NCBI RefSeq assembly: GCF_025751435.1
Contig: NZ_JAOWKY010000001.1
Span: 1-64,000, forward strand
Source of the DNA: Albidovulum marisflavi
Lineage (GTDB): Bacteria; Pseudomonadota; Alphaproteobacteria; Rhodobacterales; Rhodobacteraceae
DNA length: 64,000 nt
Direction of reading: 5' to 3'
In this document: in pieces, positions 58,681-64,000 of the stretch
Numbering within the stretch: the first letter of the stretch is position 1
How the letters are laid out: the number at the start of each line of letters is the position of its first letter
The notes under the pieces: generated by a model
Told to the model about the DNA's origin: nothing
The model's database searches: none
Seen by the model: the letters and a program-made list of their open reading frames with translations, nothing else
Translations under genes and position numbers: made by a program

Positions 58681-59934
58681 ATGAAAATAACAAACCTGGT
58701 TCTGGCGGCTTCTCTCTGTGCGACAGGGGCCTGTGCCGGTGCGTCCGGGACGTCATCTGGCGATGCGAAAGGGGGCAGCGTGGGCGAACCGGATCAAGTC
58801 ATCCCCGCTTCGGCCAACCTTGGCTTCGACCGCTGGATCACGGGCTTCCGCGCCCGCGCCATGGCCAGCGGCATATCCCAGGCCACGCTTGACCGCGCCT
58901 TCAGCGGCATTTCCTACAACACGCATGTGATCCAGAAGGACCGCAACCAGGCCGAGTTCACGAAGGCCATCTGGGACTACCTGGACAGGGCCGTTTCGGA
59001 CCTGCGCGTCGAGAACGGTGAGCGCGCGCTGAAGCGCCACCGCAAGCTTCTGGACCGCATCGAAAAGACCTACGGCGTCGAAAAGGAAGTCGTCGTCGCG
59101 ATCTGGGGCCTGGAAAGTTCCTATGGCGACAACCGCGGCGACATTCCGTTGATCGAGGCGCTTGCCACCCTGGCCTATGACGGGCGGCGGGGATCCTTCT
59201 TTGAAAGCCAGCTCATCGCAGCGCTCAAGATCGTGCAGTCGGGCGATGTCGCGCCGCGCAACATGACCGGCAGCTGGGCGGGGGCGATGGGCCACACGCA
59301 GTTCATCCCGACCTCCTACCTGTCTTTCGCCGTGGACTTCACCGGCGACGGCAAGCGCGACATCTGGTCGGACGATCCCGCCGACGCGCTGGCCTCGACC
59401 GCGGCCTACCTCGCGCGTTCGGGCTGGAAGCAGGGCCAGCCATGGGGCGTCGAAGTGCGCCTGCCCGCCGACTTCGATTTCGGGCTGACCGGAGAGAGGG
59501 TCACGAAGTCCGCCGCCGACTGGGCGAAGCTTGGGGTGCGCGACGTTCAAGGCAGGCGGGTATCGAACCATGGCCCGGCCTCGATCCTGATGCCCGCGGG
59601 TGCGCGCGGCGCGGCCTTCATGATCTTTTCGAACTTCCACGCGATCGAACGCTACAACGCCGCCGACGCCTACGTCATCGCGGTCGGCCATCTGTCGGAC
59701 CGGCTCAAGGGCGGCATACCCATCCAGGCCAACTGGCCGCGGGAAGATCGGGCGCTTGTCTTCGACGAACGGGTGGAACTGCAGCAACGGCTGAGCAGGG
59801 CGGGCTTCGACACCGGTGGCGTGGACGGAAAGATCGGGCCGATGACGATTGCCGCCGTCCGCGCCTATCAGCGTTCGGTCGGGATGATCCCCGATGGCTA
59901 CGCCAGCCTGGACATCCTGCGAAGACTGCGCTGA
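58681..59934 (+). CDS. Lytic murein transglycosylase (MltB family) with peptidoglycan-binding domain
   Basis: A 417-residue secreted, probably lipoprotein, enzyme: signal peptide with lipobox-like TGAC (Cys18). The transglycosylase domain spans about 45-340, with catalytic Glu145 in WGLESSYGDNRG and GSWAGAMGHTQFIPTSYLSF. A C-terminal peptidoglycan-binding domain (QQRLSRAGFDTGGVDGKIGP) completes it. It cleaves the glycan strand to anhydro-muropeptides. Monocistronic. Confidence 0.95.
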   Translation: MKITNLVLAASLCATGACAGASGTSSGDAKGGSVGEPDQVIPASANLGFDRWITGFRARAMASGISQATLDRAFSGISYNTHVIQKDRNQAEFTKAIWDYLDRAVSDLRVENGERALKRHRKLLDRIEKTYGVEKEVVVAIWGLESSYGDNRGDIPLIEALATLAYDGRRGSFFESQLIAALKIVQSGDVAPRNMTGSWAGAMGHTQFIPTSYLSFAVDFTGDGKRDIWSDDPADALASTAAYLARSGWKQGQPWGVEVRLPADFDFGLTGERVTKSAADWAKLGVRDVQGRRVSNHGPASILMPAGARGAAFMIFSNFHAIERYNAADAYVIAVGHLSDRLKGGIPIQANWPREDRALVFDERVELQQRLSRAGFDTGGVDGKIGPMTIAAVRAYQRSVGMIPDGYASLDILRRLR

Positions 59935-60003
59935 CGCAACCCCTTGGCCTTTTGGCCCCGTGGCCTCATATAAGGGGCGACACGCATTTCACGGGGGGCA
60001 ACC

Positions 60004-60909
60004 ATGCTCGAATTCGGCCAGAAACCGGCTGCGGACCAGGCGGATCTGATCCGCGACACCACCGAAGCCACCTTCATGCAGGACGTGATCGAGGCCAGCA
60101 AGGATGTGCCGGTCATCGTCGACTTCTGGGCACCCTGGTGCGGCCCTTGCAAGACGCTTGGCCCCGCGCTTGAGGCTGCGGTGACAGCCGCCCGCGGCAA
60201 GGTCCGGATGGTCAAGGTCAACGTCGACGAAAACCAGATGATAGCGGCGCAGCTGCGCATCCAGTCGATCCCGACCGTCTATGCCTTCTGGCAGGGGCGG
60301 CCCGTTGACGGGTTCCAGGGCGCCATCCAGGGGTCAGAGATCAAGGCATTCGTCGACAAGCTGTCCGGCCTTGCCGGCGATGGCGGCCTGGGCGAGGCGA
60401 TCGAAGCGGCCGAGGCGATGCTGGCCGAGGGCGATGTGGCAGGCGCCGCAGAGACCTTTGCCGCGATCCTTGAGGAAGAGCCCGAAAACGCCGCCGCCTA
60501 TGGTGGCCTTGTCCGCGCTCACCTGGCGCTGGATCAACAGGACCAGGCGCAGGCGCTCCTGTCTTCCGCGCCCGCCTCGATCGCGCACTCGGCCGAGGTC
60601 GAGGCCGCGCGCGCGCAACTGGACCTTGCCCGTCAGGCCGTCAGCGCCGGGCCGGTGACAGAGCTTCTGAACGAGGTTCTTGCTCATCCCGATAATCATC
60701 AGGCCCGCTTCGACCTTGCACTTGCCCTTCATGCGTCCGGCAAGGTCGAGGGCGCCGTCGAGGAGCTTCTGGAACTGTTCCGGCGCGACCGGGACTGGAA
60801 CGACGGCGCCGCCAAGGCCCAGCTTTTCACGATCTTCGACTCGCTGAAACCGAACGATCCGATCGCTCAGAAAGGGCGGCGCAAGCTGTCGTCCATGATC
60901 TTCGCCTGA
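60004..60909 (+). CDS. Thioredoxin-TPR protein (YbbN/CnoX-like)
   Basis: A 301-residue protein: N-terminal thioredoxin fold with Cys46 and Cys49 in WAPWCGPCK, then a helical TPR-like C-terminal half (about 125-301) with paired helix segments. This layout is that of YbbN/CnoX, a chaperone-holdase linked to GroEL. Unlike E. coli YbbN it keeps the CGPC motif, so it may also be redox-active. First of three closely spaced genes with the Lon-domain protein and Trm112-like gene. Confidence 0.92.
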   Translation: MLEFGQKPAADQADLIRDTTEATFMQDVIEASKDVPVIVDFWAPWCGPCKTLGPALEAAVTAARGKVRMVKVNVDENQMIAAQLRIQSIPTVYAFWQGRPVDGFQGAIQGSEIKAFVDKLSGLAGDGGLGEAIEAAEAMLAEGDVAGAAETFAAILEEEPENAAAYGGLVRAHLALDQQDQAQALLSSAPASIAHSAEVEAARAQLDLARQAVSAGPVTELLNEVLAHPDNHQARFDLALALHASGKVEGAVEELLELFRRDRDWNDGAAKAQLFTIFDSLKPNDPIAQKGRRKLSSMIFA

Positions 60910-60923
60910 CGCGCCCGAGGGGG

Positions 60924-61574
60924 ATGAAGGGACCGATGCCAGCGCTTGCGGACCTGCCCACGACGATCCCGATCTTCCCCCTGCCGGGGGCGCTGCTTCT
61001 GCCCCGTGCGCGGCTGCCGCTTCACATCTTCGAGCCACGCTACCTGGCCATGCTGGACGATGCGCTGAAGACACGCGAACGCCTGATCGGCATGATCCAG
61101 CCCCGTCCGACGCCGGCTGGAGGCGAGACCCTGTCCGCCATCGGTTGCGCGGGTCGCGTCACCGGCTTCCAGGAAACCGAGGACGGACGCTACATGATTA
61201 CGCTGACGGGCGTTTCGCGATTTCGCATCGTCAGCGAACTGGGCGGCTTCACCCCCTATCGCCGTGCCGAGGTGGACTGGTCGGCCTTCGAACGCGATCT
61301 GGGCCCTGCCGAAGACGACCGCGGCTTCGACCGTTCGACCTTCCTTTCGCTGCTGTCGCGCTACTTCACCGCCGAGGGTCTTTCGACGGACTGGAGCAGC
61401 CTGAAGGAGGCCGATGACGAGATGCTGATCAACGCGCTTTCCATCCTTTGCCCGTTCGAGCCCGAGGACAAGCAGGCGCTGCTTGAGGCGCCGACGCTTC
61501 AGACCCGGCGCGAAACCCTGGTGACGCTGATGGAATACGCGCTTCTTGGCGGTGGAGAGGATCGGATGCAATGA
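60924..61574 (+). CDS. Lon N-terminal (LON substrate-binding) domain protein
   Basis: A 216-residue stand-alone LON domain: [20 protein letters not shown] and [14 protein letters not shown] are hallmarks. No AAA+ or protease domain is present, so it is not a Lon protease. The ATG at 60924 is given; an in-frame ATG at 60936 with AAGGGA just before it is equally plausible. It lies 14 bases after the thioredoxin gene and overlaps the next start by four bases. Confidence 0.9.
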   Translation: MKGPMPALADLPTTIPIFPLPGALLLPRARLPLHIFEPRYLAMLDDALKTRERLIGMIQPRPTPAGGETLSAIGCAGRVTGFQETEDGRYMITLTGVSRFRIVSELGGFTPYRRAEVDWSAFERDLGPAEDDRGFDRSTFLSLLSRYFTAEGLSTDWSSLKEADDEMLINALSILCPFEPEDKQALLEAPTLQTRRETLVTLMEYALLGGGEDRMQ

Positions 61575-61753
61575 GCGAAGAAACCAAGGTCGACCGCAGG
61601 ATGCTGGAGGCGCTCGTCTGCCCCTTGACGCAGGCCACGCTGACTTACGACGCGGAGTCGCACGAACTGATTTCCAAGGCGGCCCGGCTGGCCTTTCCGA
61701 TCCGCGGCGGCATCCCGATCATGCTTGTCGACGAGGCGCGCGAACTGGAATAG
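61571..61753 (+). CDS. Trm112 family protein
   Basis: A 60-residue Trm112/YcaR-type protein: [14 protein letters not shown] and [20 protein letters not shown]. One cysteine remains at the zinc site, as in many bacterial members. In eukaryotes Trm112 activates methyltransferases; the bacterial role is less clear. It overlaps the LON-domain gene by ATGA, so the two are coupled. Confidence 0.9.
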   Translation: MSEETKVDRRMLEALVCPLTQATLTYDAESHELISKAARLAFPIRGGIPIMLVDEARELE

Positions 61754-61789
61754 GCGCAGCGTCGGATCGGGTTCGGGGCTTGTTCGGGG

Positions 61790-62557
61790 TCAGGAATCGG
61801 CCAGGACGGCGTCAACGGCCTGTGCGACCCCCTCCACGACTGCAGACGGCCTTGGCTTGACCCGGTCTTCGTCACCTGGACGATACTTCCCCGACCGCAC
61901 CAGGATGGCGCGTTCCGCCCCGGCGGCCAATGCCCCGGCGACATCGGCTTCGGCATCGTCGCCGATCATCGCGACTTCGCCCAGATCGCTGCCCATGCTC
62001 GCGGCCGCCGCTGCAAAGAACGCGGGCGCTGGCTTGCCGATCAGATCCGCCTTCTTCCCGCTGGCAAATTCGAGCGCCCGCACGAAGGCGCCCGCATCCA
62101 TGCTGAGTTCGCCATCGTCGTCCCGAAACACGCGGTTGGCCGCCAGCGCCAGGAACGGCGCGCCTTTGTCCAGCGCGCGAAACGCCGCGTTCAGGACGTC
62201 GTAGGTGAAGAACGGTCCCATGTCACCCAACACCACGGCCTTGGGCCTCTGGTCGGCGCAACCCGCGAAATCCTCCTCAAGATCCGGATGCACCAGCAGA
62301 TGTGGCGCCCGCGCATGGTCGGCAAGCCAGTCGCAGGCCGCCCGCGCGGGCGTGAAAAGCTGGTCGTCCTGAACCTTCACGCCAAGATCCGCGAGAAGCG
62401 CCAGGATTGCGCGCTTTGGCTTGCGTGTCGTGTTGGTCAGGAACCGGTAGGGTATTCCCGCCGCGTTCAGCCGCTCCAGCGCCTGAGCCGCACCGGGCAG
62501 AAGCTTTCTGTCGACGTATAGCACGCCGGAAAGGTCGATCAGGACGCCCTTTGCCAT
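61790..62557 (-). CDS. HAD-superfamily phosphatase, LHPP-like (HAD-IIA)
   Basis: A 255-residue HAD hydrolase. The nucleophile motif is LIDLSGVLY (Asp8), with DLSG in place of the usual DxDG, as in LHPP/TIGR01458-type proteins. TNTTRKPK (motif II), GKPAPAFF (motif III) and MIGDDAEADVAGALAAGAE (motif IV) follow. The ATG at 62557 (MAKGVLIDLSG) is used; the GTG at 62578 would add seven residues. Substrate unknown. Confidence 0.88.
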   Translation of the reverse strand: MAKGVLIDLSGVLYVDRKLLPGAAQALERLNAAGIPYRFLTNTTRKPKRAILALLADLGVKVQDDQLFTPARAACDWLADHARAPHLLVHPDLEEDFAGCADQRPKAVVLGDMGPFFTYDVLNAAFRALDKGAPFLALAANRVFRDDDGELSMDAGAFVRALEFASGKKADLIGKPAPAFFAAAAASMGSDLGEVAMIGDDAEADVAGALAAGAERAILVRSGKYRPGDEDRVKPRPSAVVEGVAQAVDAVLADS

Positions 62558-62655
62558 GCCACAAGCCTGCAAGGCCACTGCGACGGCGTCAAGACTTCGC
62601 GATTCGGGGTCCTCGTCCCGCGCCCATGGCCTTGCCGTGAGGCACAGGGAAGGGC

Positions 62656-63882
62656 CTACAAGCGTTGCCCTGCCAGCAATTTCGGCAGAGTCCCCGACAA
62701 TCCCGCCGCCTGACGGATGAAACTGCGGCGCAGGGCCGGCACCGCGTTGACCGCGCCCATGCCCAGATCGCGGGCCGCTCGCAAGGCTGGATTGTTGTTT
62801 GAAAACAGCCTGTTGACTGTGTCCATTCCCAGGGCCAGAGCGGTGGAATCGAAGCGGCGCCAGCTTTCGTACCGCTCGAGGACATCTTCGGCCCCGATAT
62901 CCTCGCCCCGCCGCCTGGCGCCGACCAGAACTTCGGCAAGGGCGGCCACGTCGCGGAAACCCAGGTTCAGGCCCTGCCCCGCGATCGGGTGGACGCCATG
63001 GGCCGCATCCCCGACCAGCGCCACGCGCGGGGCGAAGTAGCGATCCGCCAGAGTCAGGTTCAGCGGATAGGTGAAGCGCGCGCCCGCCAGCCGAAGATCG
63101 CCCAGGTAATCACCAAACCGCGGCCGCAGCACCTGCATGAAGGCGTCGTCCTCGAGCGCGGCGATCACGCCGGCGTTCTCGTCGCTCTCGCTCCAGACGA
63201 TGGAAGAGCGGTTGCCCTGCAGGGGCAGGATCGCGAGCGGCCCGGTCGGCATGAAGAACTGCTGGGCGATGCCGCCATGCGGGCGGTCATGATCCACCGC
63301 GCAGACAATCGCCGTCTGGCCATAGCTCCACCCCGTCCGGCCGATCCGCGCCCGCTCAGCGGTGCCAGACCTGCGCCCGTCGCAACCCGCGATCATCCGC
63401 GTGCGCAAGGTCCGGCCATCGGAAAGCGTCACGGTGATGCCGGCCGCATCCGCCCCTTGCCCCGTGACCGTCGTCGCCGGGATGTGGGTGATCCCGTCGG
63501 TTTCGCCCATCGCCTGAAGAAACGCCGAATAAAGATGCCGATCCTCGAGCATGAAGCCCATCGGCCCCTCCTCGATCTCGGCACTGTCGAAATGCAGGAA
63601 GAAGGGCGCGGCGCCCTGGCCCGGCCGGCCATCGCTGGCCTTGATCTCGAGGATGGGCTGAACCTTGTCCACGACCCGTTCCCATACACCAATCGCCTCA
63701 AGCAGGCGCTTCGACGCGATTGCCAGCGCGTAGGCGCGGCCGTCGAACTGTGCCTCGGCTCGCGCGCGCGCAGGCTGGGCATCGACGACGATCACCGAAA
63801 GTCCAGCCCGCGCCAAGGCAAGCGCCAGGGCAGGCCCGTTCAGCCCGCCACCCACAACGATCACTTCGGCATCAATCTTCAT
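62656..63882 (-). CDS. UbiH/UbiF/COQ6 family FAD-dependent hydroxylase
   Basis: A 408-residue flavin monooxygenase of ubiquinone ring hydroxylation. FAD-binding GxGxxG (VVGGGLNGPALALALARAG), the internal DG-type motif around AGCDGRRS, and the GDAAHGVHPIAGQGLNLGFR motif are present. Which ring carbon it hydroxylates cannot be read from sequence. The ATG at 63882 (MKIDAEVIVVGG) is preferred over an upstream in-frame start at 63918. ubiE and ubiB are also in the window. Confidence 0.93.
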   Translation of the reverse strand: MKIDAEVIVVGGGLNGPALALALARAGLSVIVVDAQPARARAEAQFDGRAYALAIASKRLLEAIGVWERVVDKVQPILEIKASDGRPGQGAAPFFLHFDSAEIEEGPMGFMLEDRHLYSAFLQAMGETDGITHIPATTVTGQGADAAGITVTLSDGRTLRTRMIAGCDGRRSGTAERARIGRTGWSYGQTAIVCAVDHDRPHGGIAQQFFMPTGPLAILPLQGNRSSIVWSESDENAGVIAALEDDAFMQVLRPRFGDYLGDLRLAGARFTYPLNLTLADRYFAPRVALVGDAAHGVHPIAGQGLNLGFRDVAALAEVLVGARRRGEDIGAEDVLERYESWRRFDSTALALGMDTVNRLFSNNNPALRAARDLGMGAVNAVPALRRSFIRQAAGLSGTLPKLLAGQRL

Positions 63883-63966
63883 GCTGCCAAGTATCCCTTG
63901 CGGGCCGGGATTGTCCATGCGTTGCCTTGCCGCTACCGTTCGCGCAGGACAGCTGGGGAGGACGGC

Positions 63967-64000
63967 ATGGGCGACTGGCGGATGATGAGTGCTGGCGATT
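63967..64000 (+). CDS. Start of a gene cut by the window end
   Basis: An ATG at 63967 with GGGGAGG seven bases upstream begins an open frame of eleven residues (MGDWRMMSAGD) that runs off the window. The WR-x-M-x-x-x-D pattern is seen at the start of many GNAT acetyltransferases, but eleven residues cannot support a function. It is divergent from the UbiH-type gene. Confidence 0.4.
   Translation, partial: MGDWRMMSAGD

Overview
The window reads as the chromosome of a GC-rich alphaproteobacterium, most likely a member of the Rhodobacteraceae (Roseobacter group). The evidence is the FlaF/FlbT pair beside a single flagellin, a FlgJ-like rod protein without a muramidase domain, a DUF1217 flagellar protein, a Hint-domain protein of the type common in roseobacters, and the order dnaA-dnaN-recF...gyrB next to rpsT, mutM and ubiE-ubiB. 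I see no insertion sequence, prophage, CRISPR array, tRNA or rRNA. Nearly all of the DNA is coding, and most long opposite-strand ORFs are GC-driven shadows.

Layout. 1-9.4 kb: the end of etfA with its terminator, then metabolic and RNA genes (class III aminotransferase, asparaginase, sulfotransferase-like protein, dapD, threonine/serine dehydratase, LOG protein, YcaQ-like protein, rlmN). 9.5-13.3 kb: a three-subunit molybdenum hydroxylase operon (FAD, 2Fe-2S and Mo subunits) that ends in a MoaD/ThiS-like protein. 13.5-16.0 kb: the 5-oxoprolinase operon pxpB-pxpC-pxpA. 16.1-22.0 kb: the first flagellar block, motB-flgE-flgK-flgL-flgI. 22.0-28.9 kb: a DUF1989 protein, a polyamine-type ABC transporter (ATPase, binding protein, two unusually long permeases) and a secreted MORN-repeat protein.

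28.9-41.4 kb: the replication-initiation block on the minus strand (dnaA, dnaN, recF, a VOC protein, a LysE exporter, gyrB), followed by rpsT, an enoyl-CoA hydratase and mutM, and on the plus strand ubiE-ubiB. 41.4-53.3 kb: the second flagellar block: flgD and fliK (minus); flgJ-like, flgN-like, fliC, flaF, flbT and a DUF1217 protein (plus); fliI (minus); then the rod, ring and export operon flgB-flgC-fliE-fliQ-flgF-flgG-flgA-flgH-fliL. 53.4-64.0 kb: a small unknown protein, a Hint-domain protein, dapE, rnr, a lytic transglycosylase, a thioredoxin/Lon-domain/Trm112 operon, an LHPP-like HAD phosphatase and a UbiH-type hydroxylase.

The two flagellar blocks together encode hook, rod, P and L rings, filament, the export ATPase and flagellin control. 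The motor stator partner (motA), MS ring, C ring and most export-gate genes are not here. The most useful signals are TTAR-N7-TTAR direct repeats (a CtrA-like spacing) before motB, flgE and fliC, with weaker versions before flgB and between fliK and flgJ, and a fliC leader with two hairpins just before its ribosome binding site, next to flaF-flbT. Other points are the two enlarged transporter permeases and the MoaD-like partner of the molybdenum hydroxylase. I found no clearly new multi-gene system. These calls come from reading the sequence without any database search.
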